Notes under the pieces: generated by a model
What the model was told of the DNA's origin: nothing
The model's input: the letters and a program-made list of their open reading frames with translations, nothing else
The model's database searches: none
From: Polaromonas glacialis
GTDB taxonomy: Bacteria; Pseudomonadota; Gammaproteobacteria; Burkholderiales; Burkholderiaceae_C
Length of the DNA stretch: 64,000 nucleotides
NCBI RefSeq assembly: GCF_000709345.1
Contig: NZ_KL448323.1
Span: forward strand, 456,884-520,883
Direction: 5' to 3'
Program-made: the position numbers and the translations under genes
In this document: one piece after another, positions 43,830 to 53,861 of the stretch
Numbering within the stretch: position 1 is the stretch's first letter
Layout: every line of letters begins with the position of its first letter

Positions 43830-46800
43830 TTACTCCTTGAAGGTGATGGCTACAGGGGACGAAAACTGCTTGCGATAGGCCGCGTAGTACAGCGTCGGGA
43901 TCACCACCAGCGTGAGCACGGTGGAGACAAAAATGCCGAAGATCAGCGAAATCGCCAGCCCGTTGAAAATCGGGTCGTCCAGGATGAAGAAGGCGCCCAG
44001 CATGGCGGCCAGTCCGGTCAGCATGATGGGCTGGGCGCGGGTGATGGCCGAATGCACGATGGCCTCTTTGAAAGGCATGCCTTCGCGCGTTTGCAGGTTG
44101 ATGAAATCGACCAGCAAGATCGAATTGCGCACGATGATGCCGGCCAGCGCGATCATGCCGATCATGCTGGTGGCGGTGTACTGCGCATGCAGCAGCGCAT
44201 GGCCGGGCATGACGCCGATGATGGTCAGCGGAATCGGCGCCATGATGATGAGCGGCGTCAGGTAGGAGCCGAACTGCGCCACCACCAGCAGGTAGATCAA
44301 TATCAGGCCGACACCATAGGCCGCGCCCATGTCGCGGAAGGTTTCGTAAGTGATTTGCGACTCGCCGTCCCACTTGAGCGCATAACCGCGCCAGGCGTCC
44401 GTTGGCTGGCTGATGAAATACTCGGCCAGCTTGCCGCCGTCGGGCGCGGTGATGGCGTTGATCTGGCTGCGCATCTGGAACACGCCGTACAGCGGGCTGT
44501 CGAGCTTGCCGGCCATGTCGGCCGTCACGAAGTTCACCGGCAGCAAGTCCTTGTGGATCACCGGCTGCTCGCGCAGCGTGTCGCTGAGCGTGACCAGTTC
44601 GCGAATCGGCACCAGCTTGCCGGAGGCGCTGCGCACGGCGAGTTGCAGCAGGGCATCGAGGTCACCATGGCTTTCGGCCGGCAACTGCAGCAGCGCCGGG
44701 GCCGGGTATTTGCTGCCGTCGTGCAGATAAGTCACGGCCTCGCCCGCCAGACCGGCGCGCAGCGTGCTGACGATGGCCTGCTGCGGCACGCCCAGCATGG
44801 CGGCCTTGCGGCGGTCCACCAGCAGCACGACGCGCGGTGCGCTGGCAATGCTGCTGTCGTCCACATCGACCACGTTGTCGGTTTTCTCGAAAATGGCGCG
44901 CACCGCCTTGGCCACGGCGCGGCGGCCGTCGGCATCTAGGCCGTAGATTTCGGCGACTATTGGAGCGAGCACCGGCGGGCCGGGCGGCACTTCGACCACC
45001 TTCACGTTGGCGCCATGGCGCAGGCCGATCTTTTGCAACTCAGGCCGCACGCGCGTGGCAATCGCATGGCTCTGGTCGCTGCGCTGGTGCTTGTCCACCA
45101 GATTGACCTGGATGTCGCCGACCTCGCCGCCGGCGCGCAGGTAGTACTGGCGCACCAGGCCGTTGAAGTTGATCGGCGCGGCCGTGCCGGCATACGCCTG
45201 GTAGTCGGTCACTTCCGGCACGCCGGCCAGGTAGGCGCCAAGTTCATGCAGCACGGCGGCGGTTTTCTCGACCGGCGTGCCGGCCGGCATATCGACGATG
45301 ACCTGGAACTCGGACTTATTGTCGAAGGGCAGCATTTTGAGCAGCACCAGCCCGGTGGCCGGCAGCACCAGGGAAAGCACAATCAGCCCGGCAATGCCCA
45401 GCCCCAGCAGGCCCCGGTTGCGCCCGCCGCGCTTGTCGTCCAGCAGCGGCTTGAAGACGCGTTCGAACAGGGGCGCGAGCTTGCCCGCCATGCCGGTGGC
45501 TTTGCCCGCAGTGGCGTGGTCGCCGTGGCTTTCCTTCATCCACAGCCGGGCCAGCCAAGGCGTCACCACAAAGGCAATCGCCAGCGACAGCAGCATGCCC
45601 ATGCTGGCATTGATGGGAATCGGGCTCATGTACGGCCCCATCAGGCCGCTGACGAAAGCCATCGGCAGCAGCGCGGCAATCACCGTGAACGTGGCCAGGA
45701 TGGTCGGGCCGCCGACTTCATCGACCGCGCCGGGAATGATGTCCACCAGTTTTTTACCGGGAAACAGTGCCTGGTGCCGGTGGATGTTCTCCACGACGAC
45801 GATGGCGTCATCGACCAGAATGCCAATCGAAAAAATCAGCGCGAACAGCGACACCCGGTTGAGCGTGAAGCCCCATGCCCACGAGGCGAACAGCGTCACG
45901 GTCAGCGTCAGAATCACCGCCGTGCCGACGATCGCCGCTTCGCGCCGGCCCAGCGCGAGGAACACCAGCGCCACCACCGAGGCCGTGGCAAACAGCAGCT
46001 TCTGGATCAGCTTTTGCGCCTTGTCGTTGGCGCTGGCGCCGTAGTTGCGGGTTTCGGCCACCTGCACGGCCTCGGGAATGAGGGTGTTGCGCAGTTGCGC
46101 CACCCGCGCCATGACGGCGTTGGCCACGTCGATGGCGTTCTCGCCCGGCTTCTTGGTCACCGCCACGGTCACGGCGGCATATTCGCCGCCGCCGTTCTTT
46201 GCGGACAGGCCATGCCAGACATAGCGGCTGGCGGGCAGCGGGCCGTCACGCACGGTCGCCACATCTTTAAGGAATACTGGCCGGCCTTCGCGCACGCTGA
46301 CCATCAGGTCGGCGACCTCGCTGGCCTGCGCCAGGAAGGGGCCGGCTTCGATGGCCACGCTCTGGTTGCCGGCCAGCAGTTCGCCCACCGGCATGCCCAG
46401 ATTGGCCGACTGCAGCGCCTGGCGCATCTCCTGCACCGTCACGCCCGAGCCCGCCATGCGCCCCGGGTCCAGTTCGACCAGCACGGCGCGGCCGGGGCCG
46501 CCCAGCGTCTGCACTTCGCGCGTGCCGGGAACGCGCTTGATGTCGGCCTCGATGCTGTGCGCCACCCGCTCCAGGTCGTAGGCGCTGGTCGTTGCATCCT
46601 TGCTGTAGAGCGTCAGCGTGACGATGGGCACGTCGTCAATGCCCTTGGGCTTGATGATGGGCTCCATCACGCCCAGCCCTTTAGGCAGCCAGTCGGCGTT
46701 GTCCTTGATGGTGTCGTGCAGCCGCACCAGCGCCTCGGTGCGCGGCACGCCCACCTTGAACTGCACCGTCAGCACTGCCATGCCGGGGCGCGACACGGAC

Positions 46801-47069
46801 ATCACATGCTCCACGCCGGCAATCTGCGACAGCACCTGTTCTCCCGGCGTGGCGACCATCTGCTCGACATCGCGCACCGAGGCGCCCGGAAACGGCACCA
46901 GCACATTGGCCATGGTGACGTTGATCTGCGGTTCTTCCTCGCGCGGCGTGACCAGCACCGCAAAAATGCCCAGCAGCAAGGCGACGAGCGCCAGCAGCGG
47001 GGTGATTTGCGCGCTCTGGAAGAGGGCGGCGATGCGGCCTGAAACGCCCATGCTTGGTTTCGTGCTCAT
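43830..47069 (-). CDS. RND-family efflux pump inner-membrane protein
   Basis: A 1079-aa RND transporter with 12 membrane helices in two halves. The proton-relay pair is in FSIGILVDDAIVVVENIHR (about 412-427), with the repeats GIIVRNSILLVDFIN in the second half; the N-terminus ITPLLALVALLLGIFAVLVT and PREEEPQINVTMANV match the family. The PREEEP phrase recalls HAE1/CusA-type pumps. It pairs with the adaptor 1 bp upstream and TolC downstream. Substrate unknown; co-location with SQR hints at a sulfur-linked substrate. Confidence 0.9.
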   Translation of the reverse strand: MSTKPSMGVSGRIAALFQSAQITPLLALVALLLGIFAVLVTPREEEPQINVTMANVLVPFPGASVRDVEQMVATPGEQVLSQIAGVEHVMSVSRPGMAVLTVQFKVGVPRTEALVRLHDTIKDNADWLPKGLGVMEPIIKPKGIDDVPIVTLTLYSKDATTSAYDLERVAHSIEADIKRVPGTREVQTLGGPGRAVLVELDPGRMAGSGVTVQEMRQALQSANLGMPVGELLAGNQSVAIEAGPFLAQASEVADLMVSVREGRPVFLKDVATVRDGPLPASRYVWHGLSAKNGGGEYAAVTVAVTKKPGENAIDVANAVMARVAQLRNTLIPEAVQVAETRNYGASANDKAQKLIQKLLFATASVVALVFLALGRREAAIVGTAVILTLTVTLFASWAWGFTLNRVSLFALIFSIGILVDDAIVVVENIHRHQALFPGKKLVDIIPGAVDEVGGPTILATFTVIAALLPMAFVSGLMGPYMSPIPINASMGMLLSLAIAFVVTPWLARLWMKESHGDHATAGKATGMAGKLAPLFERVFKPLLDDKRGGRNRGLLGLGIAGLIVLSLVLPATGLVLLKMLPFDNKSEFQVIVDMPAGTPVEKTAAVLHELGAYLAGVPEVTDYQAYAGTAAPINFNGLVRQYYLRAGGEVGDIQVNLVDKHQRSDQSHAIATRVRPELQKIGLRHGANVKVVEVPPGPPVLAPIVAEIYGLDADGRRAVAKAVRAIFEKTDNVVDVDDSSIASAPRVVLLVDRRKAAMLGVPQQAIVSTLRAGLAGEAVTYLHDGSKYPAPALLQLPAESHGDLDALLQLAVRSASGKLVPIRELVTLSDTLREQPVIHKDLLPVNFVTADMAGKLDSPLYGVFQMRSQINAITAPDGGKLAEYFISQPTDAWRGYALKWDGESQITYETFRDMGAAYGVGLILIYLLVVAQFGSYLTPLIIMAPIPLTIIGVMPGHALLHAQYTATSMIGMIALAGIIVRNSILLVDFINLQTREGMPFKEAIVHSAITRAQPIMLTGLAAMLGAFFILDDPIFNGLAISLIFGIFVSTVLTLVVIPTLYYAAYRKQFSSPVAITFKE

Positions 47070-47070
47070 G

Positions 47071-48129
47071 TCAGCGCACCCGTGCGGCAGTTTGCGGGTC
47101 CAGCGCCACCTTGTCGCCGGGGCTGACGCCGCTCAGCACTTCCACCTGATCGCCCTTCGTGCCGCCGAGCCGGACCTGGCGCAACAAGGCAAGCCCCTCG
47201 GGATTCACCACATACAGCCCGGTCATTTCGGAGCGCCGGACCACGGCACTGGCGGGTACATACAAACGTTCGCTCTTGGCCATAGCGCCCTTTGCCGTTC
47301 CGAGCGGCAGCCAGATGCGGGCAAAGGCGCCGGGCGCCACGCCCTTGATGCCAGCGGGCAGGCCCAACCGGACCTGCGCGGTATGCGTGGCGGCATCCAC
47401 CACCGGCAACACCTGCACCTGCGTGGGGCGCAGCAGGCCGGTGGCCAGGCCGGGCAGCTCGAACCGGACGGCGCTGGTGTCGCCCAGGCCGGCGATGGCG
47501 CTTTGCGGCACGGCGGCCGTCACCCGCAACTCCGCCGGGTCATGCATCGTGACCAGTGCGCGGCCGGGCATGGCCATGTCGCCCAAGGTCACGGGAACGT
47601 CGCTGACCACCCCGGCATAGGGCGCGTTGACCACAAAAAATCCCGACTGGGTCCGGGCCGCGCCGGCCTGCGCCTGCAGCGCCCTGACCTGGGCCTGCGT
47701 CGCCTGCCACTGGGCTTGCGCCCGGTCGAGTGCCGACTGGCTGATGTACTGCTTCTGGAACAGCTGCTTTTGCCGTTCATAGTCCTTGGTCGCCACATTC
47801 AGGCTGGCCTGCGCGGCCTGCACTTGGGCATCGCTGGCGGCCGCATTCTGGCTGGCGGAGCGGGCGTCGATGCGCAGCAGTTCCTGGCCGGCCTTCACGC
47901 TGTCGCCCGCCTTCACACGCAAGGAAACGATGGCGCCGGGCACCTGGGCTGACAACGTGGTTTGCCGCACCGCCTCCACCACGGCATCCAGGCTGATGCT
48001 GTCGGCCGCGCCAGTGCCAGAGGCCTGAACCACCACGGTGGCGAGCGGGCTGTTTTCAGCCGCCCGGACGGGCGCGCAGACCAACAGGCTGGTCAGGGCT
48101 GCAATAGCGACAAGACGTTTTTGGGACAT
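47071..48129 (-). CDS. RND efflux membrane fusion protein
   Basis: A 352-aa periplasmic adaptor with signal peptide (LVAIAALTSLLVCAPVRAAE), lipoyl half ALSAQVPGAIVSLRVKAGDS, helical hairpin with coiled coil, and beta-barrel ending. Its stop is followed within one base by the pump gene. It opens the eight-gene minus-strand run and faces the ArsR gene across a 164-bp divergent promoter region. Confidence 0.9.
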   Translation of the reverse strand: MSQKRLVAIAALTSLLVCAPVRAAENSPLATVVVQASGTGAADSISLDAVVEAVRQTTLSAQVPGAIVSLRVKAGDSVKAGQELLRIDARSASQNAAASDAQVQAAQASLNVATKDYERQKQLFQKQYISQSALDRAQAQWQATQAQVRALQAQAGAARTQSGFFVVNAPYAGVVSDVPVTLGDMAMPGRALVTMHDPAELRVTAAVPQSAIAGLGDTSAVRFELPGLATGLLRPTQVQVLPVVDAATHTAQVRLGLPAGIKGVAPGAFARIWLPLGTAKGAMAKSERLYVPASAVVRRSEMTGLYVVNPEGLALLRQVRLGGTKGDQVEVLSGVSPGDKVALDPQTAARVR

Positions 48130-48185
48130 CCGGATTTCCTCATGTGCTTTCCTGACTACAGTGCGTCAGCGAATCATTGTTGATT

Positions 48186-48225
48186 ATTTAGCTACTTAGT
48201 TAATTAGTCAAATTGTATAATAATA
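48186..48225 (+). promoter_or_regulatory. AT-rich divergent control region, candidate ArsR operator
   Basis: Between the divergent adaptor and arsR genes lies an AT-rich box with TTAG repeats (TTTAGCTACTTAGTTAATTAG) and a TATAAT at 48216-48221 that can serve arsR. ArsR-type repressors bind such imperfect repeats over the promoter. Exact operator borders are inferred. Confidence 0.5.
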
Positions 48226-48293
48226 AGCTTGTACTTTTGTTGTGCAAAGGTTTTGACAGGCTTGAAGACACAGCTTGACGAGGACATCCCATC

Positions 48294-48632
48294 ATGGAAA
48301 ATTTGCCGCCCGAGGCGCTGACTGAAATCGCCGCCTACTTCCAGGCCCTGTCGGAGCCGACACGGCTTCAAATCCTCAACCTGCTCAGGCAGGAGGAGCG
48401 CAACGTGGGCGAACTGGCGCAGCTGTGTGGTTTTACGGCCGCCAACATATCGCGCCACCTGACGATGCTGACCAAACACGGACTGGTGGCCCGCGAAAGC
48501 CGGGGAACCAGCGCGTATTACCGTATTGCCGATGAGTCGGTGTATGAACTGTGCGATCTGGTCTGCGGAAAAATTGCAAGGCAACTGCAGCAAGCCGCCC
48601 AGAAGCACCAAGTCTTTTCCCCCTCCGAATGA
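48294..48632 (+). CDS. ArsR/SmtB-family repressor, possible persulfide sensor
   Basis: A 112-aa winged-helix regulator: FQALSEPTRLQILNLLRQEE, then ELAQLCGFTAANISRHLTML and KHGLVARESRGTSAYYRI. It lacks the ELCVCDL metal motif of SmtB; cysteines are C45, C87 and C91. Relatives with two reactive cysteines (BigR, YgaV, SqrR) sense sulfide-derived persulfide. With an SQR/rhodanese operon divergent to it, that role is plausible. The Cys spacing should be aligned to SqrR/BigR. Confidence 0.85.
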   Translation: MENLPPEALTEIAAYFQALSEPTRLQILNLLRQEERNVGELAQLCGFTAANISRHLTMLTKHGLVARESRGTSAYYRIADESVYELCDLVCGKIARQLQQAAQKHQVFSPSE

Positions 48633-48687
48633 GGCGCCGATGGCGGGACGCCTGCGCATGAATTTAACGATCCCATCGCCCTTGCGT

Positions 48688-48701
48688 TTGATTTGAGTCA
48701 A
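48688..48701 (+). promoter_or_regulatory. FNR-like box before the cytochrome gene
   Basis: TTGAT-TTGA-GTCAA, one mismatch from TTGAT-N4-ATCAA, about 55 bp before the tsdA-like start. It suggests oxygen-dependent control by an FNR/CRP-type activator. Confidence 0.5.
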
Positions 48702-48756
48702 CTTCCGGTTTATTCAGGCGAGCGCTTTTTTATTCACCCTGCCAAAGGAGTTCAAC

Positions 48757-49746
48757 ATGACCAAACCCTTGATTTTCATGGCCCTGCTTGCTGCAGCTGG
48801 GGGGCTGCATGCACAGACTTCTGCCCCGGCAGCGCCTGCCATGGGCGCTGCCGAAGCCTATGATGCCTCGCGCCTGCCTGACGACCCCTATGGCCGCTTG
48901 GTCCGGTACGGCAAGGAGCTGACGGACCGCACCTTTGCCTACATCGGTCCCGAGGTCAAAAATGAAAAGATGCGGTTTTCCGGCAACAACCTGGCTTGTG
49001 CCTCCTGCCATCAAGCCTCGGCCACCAAGAAATTCGCCATTCCCTGGGTTGGCGCGCACGCCACTTTTCCGCAATACCGTGCCCGTGAAGACGAAGTCAG
49101 CACGCTGCAGGAGCGTGTCAACGGCTGCATGGAGCGCAGCATGGCGGGCAAGGTATTGCCGCTGGACAGCCGGGAAATGAAGGCGTTCATCACCTACATG
49201 CATTTCCTGTCCAAAGATGTGCCGGTGGGCGCCAAGGTCGAAGGCCAGGGATTGCCACCCTTCAAGGCGCCGGACCGCCGTGCCGACACCGTGGCGGGCA
49301 ACACGGTTTACCAGGAGAAATGCGCCAGCTGCCATGGCGCCGAAGGTGCGGGCGTGCGGGCCGGCGCACCGGGCAGCGCCACGGGCTACACCTTCCCGCC
49401 GCTGTGGGGCAAGGATTCATTCAACAACGGCGCCGGCATGAGCCGCCTGCTGTTTGCCTCTTCCTTCATCAAAACCAACATGCCGCTGGGCACGCAGCAC
49501 GGCCAGCCCCAGTTGAGCGATGAGCAGGCCTACGACGTCGCGGCCTTCGTTCTGAGCAAGCCACGGCCGGTCAAGGCCCATACCGAGCGTGACTTTCCGG
49601 CCCGCTGGAACAAGCCGGTCGATGCCCCGTTCCCGCCCTATGTCGATGGCGCTCAGGCAGACCAGCATAAATTTGGCCCGTTCGGCCCGCTGCAGGAAAA
49701 CATGAAGTCCCTCAAGGCCAGCTTGACAAAAGCCACCGTCAAGTAA
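48757..49746 (+). CDS. TsdA-like dihaem cytochrome c (thiosulfate dehydrogenase family)
   Basis: A 329-aa protein with signal peptide (MTKPLIFMALLAAAGGLHAQ) and two CASCH haem c sites (about 84-88 and 189-193). The first half has RYGKELTDRTFAYIGPE, SGNNLACASCH, FPQYRAREDEVSTLQERVNG CMERSMAG-type phrases (split), matching the thiosulfate dehydrogenase TsdA layout; the second has the Met-containing haem domain. TsdA couples two thiosulfates to tetrathionate. Its position between sulfide genes fits thiosulfate handling. Direction and electron partner are inferred. Confidence 0.8.
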   Translation: MTKPLIFMALLAAAGGLHAQTSAPAAPAMGAAEAYDASRLPDDPYGRLVRYGKELTDRTFAYIGPEVKNEKMRFSGNNLACASCHQASATKKFAIPWVGAHATFPQYRAREDEVSTLQERVNGCMERSMAGKVLPLDSREMKAFITYMHFLSKDVPVGAKVEGQGLPPFKAPDRRADTVAGNTVYQEKCASCHGAEGAGVRAGAPGSATGYTFPPLWGKDSFNNGAGMSRLLFASSFIKTNMPLGTQHGQPQLSDEQAYDVAAFVLSKPRPVKAHTERDFPARWNKPVDAPFPPYVDGAQADQHKFGPFGPLQENMKSLKASLTKATVK

Positions 49747-49796
49747 TCAGCCTGCGCAAGGTGAGACGGGCGCGACAAGTTCCGTGCGCCGGGCGC

Positions 49797-50657
49797 TCAG
49801 AGCAGGTTGACAGGAATCTTCAGGTAACGCACGCCGTTGTCCTCGGGCGGCGGCAATTGGCCTGCGCGCACATTGACCTGCACGGCCGGCAGGATCAGCA
49901 TGGGCATGGCCATCGTCTTGTCGCGCGCCGTGCGCAGGCTGACGAACTGGGCTTCGGTCACACCGTCATGCACATGAATGTTGCCAGCGCGCTGCTCGGC
50001 CACGGTGCTGACCCATGCCGGGGCACGGCCGTCCGGCGGGTAGTCGTGGCACAGGTGCAGGCGCGTATCGGGCGGCAGCGCCAGCACTTTTTTGATCGAG
50101 CGGTAGAGCATTGCCGCATCGCCGCCGGGAAAGTCGCAGCGCGCCGAGCCGTAGTCGGGCATGAACAAGGTGTCGCCGACAAACGCATCCTTGCCCATGA
50201 GGTAGGTCAGGCAGGCCGGCGTATGCCCCGGGGTGTGCATCACGCGGACCTCGACCTGGCCGATCTGGAATCGTTCACCGTCGTCAAACAGGTGGTCAAA
50301 CTCTGCGCCCTCGGTGTTCATGTCGCTGGCATTGAAAATCTTCTTGAAGACGCCCTGGACCTCGCAGATGTGCCACCCAATGGCGATCTTGCCGCCCAGC
50401 TTTTCCCGCAGGTAGGGCGCGGCCGACAAATGATCAGCGTGCGCGTGGGTTTCCAGCAGCCAGTCGATCTTCAGTCCGGCCTGCCGGACATGCGCCACCA
50501 CCTTGTCGGCGCTGGCGTGCGAGGTGCGGCCCGACTTCGGGTCATAGTCCAGCACGCTGTCGATGATGGCCGCGCGCGCCGTCGCCGGATCGGACACGAT
50601 GTGGGTGACGGTGAAGGTGTCAGGGTCAAAAAACGACTGAATGGTGGGTTCTTGCAT
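49797..50657 (-). CDS. Persulfide dioxygenase (Blh/ETHE1-type MBL fold)
   Basis: A 286-aa metallo-beta-lactamase-fold iron enzyme from ATG 50657. Metal motifs ETHAHADHLSAA, VMHTPGHTPACLTY, FVGDTLFMPDYGSARCDFPG and the final HLCHDYPPDG are complete. The layout is that of the Blh/PDO group that oxidises glutathione persulfide to sulfite, the step after SQR. It is convergent with tsdA. TTG 50666 is an alternative start. Confidence 0.9.
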   Translation of the reverse strand: MQEPTIQSFFDPDTFTVTHIVSDPATARAAIIDSVLDYDPKSGRTSHASADKVVAHVRQAGLKIDWLLETHAHADHLSAAPYLREKLGGKIAIGWHICEVQGVFKKIFNASDMNTEGAEFDHLFDDGERFQIGQVEVRVMHTPGHTPACLTYLMGKDAFVGDTLFMPDYGSARCDFPGGDAAMLYRSIKKVLALPPDTRLHLCHDYPPDGRAPAWVSTVAEQRAGNIHVHDGVTEAQFVSLRTARDKTMAMPMLILPAVQVNVRAGQLPPPEDNGVRYLKIPVNLL

Positions 50658-50826
50658 ATGTTTCAAGCCTGAAAAGGGGTTCAGTGTTTGTCGGTGCAGT
50701 GCATCTTGGCGTTCAAGGCGCCTGACCTATTTTGCTACTGAATATAGAGCTGCTTAAGCACGCCAGTAGTGCGGAAAAGGCGTATTTGATGCTGAAAAGG
50801 TGTTTGCCGATTCAAACGAATGCACT

Positions 50827-52068
50827 TTATTCGAATGTGGGCGCAGTCGGTTTGACGACGCTCTTTCCTGCGCCGGCCCAGGCATCGAAGCCGCCGGCAA
50901 TGGACTTGACCTGCAGGTAAGCCATGTCATGCAAGGCACAGGCCGCCAGCGCAGCCCGTCCGCCGGTCTTGCAATACAGCACGATCTTCAAATCGCGCGA
51001 GCTGAGTTCGGGCGTGCTGCTGAGCTTGAACTCCAGCACACCGCGCGAGGCATGGATGGCGCCGACAAGGTGGCCCGCCGCATACTCGTCAGCTTCGCGG
51101 ACGTCGAGCAGCACGTCGGCTTCCCGGATGGCTTGCTCGGCATCGTCCAGCGCTACTTCGTCGATACGCAGCTTGGCGGCCGTCACGAGATCATGCGCAT
51201 TTTTCATGGGTAATTCCTGACGATGTGGGTGGATGGCGTGGAGGGAACGCTGCAAAAAGTCTATCAGCTGAGGAAAGTTCGCTTCCATCGCCCGGCTGGG
51301 GTCATGCCCGCCCGCCACCGACAGACACTGCACCATGCCAGAAAGGCCCGCTGCCTGCAGGCGCCTGGCATCGTCGAACGGCACCACCTCGTCGTGCGTG
51401 CCATGCACCAGCAACACGGGGCAGCGTATGCGGCGCATGCTGGTCAGCGGGGCAATCTCGTCAAAGCAAACGCCGATGACGCGCTGCACATGGCGCAGCA
51501 CATACCAGCCCAGCAACGGATAGGGGATATGCGCCTCGGCCAGAAACCTGCGCATCACCTCGCGGGGATGCGCAAAAGCACTCAGGCTCACCACGGCACG
51601 CACGTCCGCACGGCGCGCGGCGCACAAGAGCGCAGCGCCAGCCCCTACCGAATGGCCCATGATGGCCAGGCGGGCGCCGTCAACGCCGGGCTGCTGCCCG
51701 AGCCAGTCCAGGCCGGTTTCAATATCCTCGGCAAAGCGCGGCAGCGAGGTGAAGTCTTCATCGTCGCTGGCGCCGTGGCAGCGCGCATCCACCAGCAGCA
51801 CGGCAAAGCCGGCGGCATGCAGGGGGGCCGCAGCGGGCAGCATCAGGCTGGCGTTGGCGCCCCAGCCGTGCATCACCACGACGGCCGGCGCGGGGCCAGC
51901 GCCCAGGGCAGGCACGAACCATGCAAACAAGGTTTTGCCGCCTGCGGCCGGCAGGCGCAGCGCCTGCGCGTCAAGGCCGAGCGCTGAAGGCGAGCCGTGG
52001 TGGGCCAGGCGCGGCGCGCGCAGCCGGCGCAGGATCTGCGCATGCACACCACGGCGCAGGCGTTTCAT
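50827..52068 (-). CDS. Alpha/beta hydrolase fused to a rhodanese
   Basis: A 413-aa frame joins an alpha/beta hydrolase (residues 1-285; nucleophile elbow GHSVGAG, HGWG oxyanion motif, catalytic HDP near the end) to a complete 126-aa rhodanese (about 288-413; DVREADEYAAGHLVGAIHAS, active-site YCKTGGRAA). No stop separates them. The rhodanese ATG at 51207 has AGGAA in front and can also be translated alone, so the locus may make both forms. The substrate of the hydrolase part is unknown; a thioester or persulfide linkage is only an idea. Confidence 0.8.
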   Translation of the reverse strand: MKRLRRGVHAQILRRLRAPRLAHHGSPSALGLDAQALRLPAAGGKTLFAWFVPALGAGPAPAVVVMHGWGANASLMLPAAAPLHAAGFAVLLVDARCHGASDDEDFTSLPRFAEDIETGLDWLGQQPGVDGARLAIMGHSVGAGAALLCAARRADVRAVVSLSAFAHPREVMRRFLAEAHIPYPLLGWYVLRHVQRVIGVCFDEIAPLTSMRRIRCPVLLVHGTHDEVVPFDDARRLQAAGLSGMVQCLSVAGGHDPSRAMEANFPQLIDFLQRSLHAIHPHRQELPMKNAHDLVTAAKLRIDEVALDDAEQAIREADVLLDVREADEYAAGHLVGAIHASRGVLEFKLSSTPELSSRDLKIVLYCKTGGRAALAACALHDMAYLQVKSIAGGFDAWAGAGKSVVKPTAPTFE

Positions 52069-52071
52069 CAC

Positions 52072-52400
52072 GGCGTGCCAGCCTTTTGCGAGGGCACAAG
52101 GCCTGGCGCGCTTCGCAGTGGGCCGGCATCTTGGGCATGTTCGACCCTGTCATGAAAGCGGTGAACCAGGCGCTGGATGCCTGTCTCGCCGCCAAGTGCG
52201 TCATAAGGTGTTGCGGTCGCTTCGGCAGTCATTGGCAGTTCCTTGTGTATGTGTCTTCAAATACGGCGTCCTCGTTTTGTCCAGCAGACATGCTTTCATG
52301 TATCAAATATGCCACTTGCGCTTGCCTGGACGGCGCAAGTAGCTATTAATTCAGTAGCAAAAACTGCAGGATTACTTGAACACGCCAGCCTGGCTTCGCT
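52072..52400 (+). other. Intergenic stretch between ccoG and the hydrolase-rhodanese gene
   Basis: About 330 bp without a supported gene. It contains the promoter of the minus-strand fusion gene and the end of the ccoG remnant on the other side. No strong hairpin was noticed. Confidence 0.6.
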
Positions 52401-53824
52401 TTAGCGGGGAAGCATGAACACTGATTTTTCCGACAAATGGCCCGCAGCGTCCAGCGCGTCGATTTCAAACGCGATCGGGTGCGTTCCCGGCGCCGCCGCT
52501 TCATACGGCGCCTGCACCCGGACGGCCAGCTTGCGTGCCTGGGTGGACTCCACCGCCACCACGTCTTCCGACGTGATGGCCAGGCCGGGCAGTCCCGTGA
52601 CGCGGATCTTGTAGCGTTGGCTGGTTTCCGTGGCGTTCATCACCTGCAGCTGGTAGACGTCACGATGTTGCCGCCCGAGACAATGCGCGCCATGACGCCA
52701 CGGTCACGCAGCACATTGACCTTGAACGGCGTGCGCAGCGTCAGGCTGACCAGCATGGCCATGACAATGCCCAGCAAGATGGCCGTGTAGATCAGGATGC
52801 GAGGCCGCAGCACATGGCGCCAGGTCTGCGCCTGGGTCCACTTGTTCTTCATCGCGTTTTCGGTGGTGTATTTCACCAGCCCGCGCGCGTAGCCCATCTT
52901 GTCCATCACCGTGTTGCACACATCGGCGCAGGCGCCGCAGCCAATGCACTCGTACTGCAGGCCTTTGCGAATGTCGATGCCGGTGGGGCAGACCTGCACG
53001 CACAGGTTGCAGTCGATGCACGCACCCAGACTCAGTGCTCCCGGGTCAGCCTTGCGCGAGCGCGCGCCGCGCGGGTCGCCGCGCTCGGCGTCGTAGGTGA
53101 TGATCAAGGTGTCCCTGTCGAACATGGCGCTCTGGAAGCGCGCATACGGGCACATGTGCTTGCAGACCTGCTCGCGCATGAAGCCGGCATTGCCGTAGGT
53201 GGCAAAGCCGTAGAAAAAGACCCAGAAGTTTTCCCACGACGTCATGTTCAACTGCACAAATTCCAGGCCCAGCAGCTTGATGGGCGTGAAGTAGCCGACA
53301 AACGTGAATCCGGTCCACAGGGCGACGGCCAGCCACAGCAGGTGCTTGCCGCCTTTTCGCCACAGCCTGCCCGGCGACCAGGGCTGGCCATCGCGGCGCA
53401 TCTGGACCGTGCGGTCGCCTTCCATCTTTCGCTCTATCCAGAGAAAAATCTCGGTGTAGACCGTCTGCGGGCAGGCGTAGCCGCACCACAGGCGCCCGGC
53501 CACCGCCGTGAACAGGAACAGCGACAGGGCCGAGATGACCAGAAGGCCCGTCAGGTAGATGAAGTCCTGCGGATACAGCACCAGCCAGAAGATGTAAAAA
53601 CGTCGCGACGCCAGGTCAAACAGCACCGCCTGGCGCTGTCCCCATTCAATCCACGGCAGGCCGTAGAACACCAGCTGGGTCAAAAACACCACGGCCCAGC
53701 GCCAATGGGCAAAGTAGCCCGACACGCTGCGGGGATAGATTTTCTCGTGCGCCGCGTACAGCGAGATCGGTTCGCCGTCCGCAGGCTGCGCAACGATGGG
53801 GATGACTTTGCGGGGTGTTGGCAT
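52401..53824 (-). pseudogene. ccoG: CcoG (FixG/RdxA) cytochrome oxidase assembly protein, frameshifted
   Basis: From ATG 53824 the protein opens MPTPRKVIPIVAQPADGEPI and has five or so membrane helices and the 4Fe-4S motifs ACIDCNLCVQVCPTG and CIGCGACADVCNTVMDK. After GGNIV the frame goes off (TSTSCR, stop at 52640); the expected VYQLQVMNATETSQRYKIRV continues in the next frame to 52401 (Ig-like FixG domain). A base is missing near 52660, probably an A of GTGAACGTC. CcoG reduces Cu(II) for cbb3 oxidase assembly. Truncation leaves out the periplasmic domain only, so partial function cannot be excluded. Confidence 0.85.
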
Positions 53825-53861
53825 GGTGTTTTTCCAGGTGAAAGCTTGGCTTGAATGGTTT

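Noticed and set aside
45015..47042. 675-codon plus-strand frame opposite the RND pump
   Set aside because: His/Arg/Gly-rich product typical of antisense to a GC-rich membrane protein gene.
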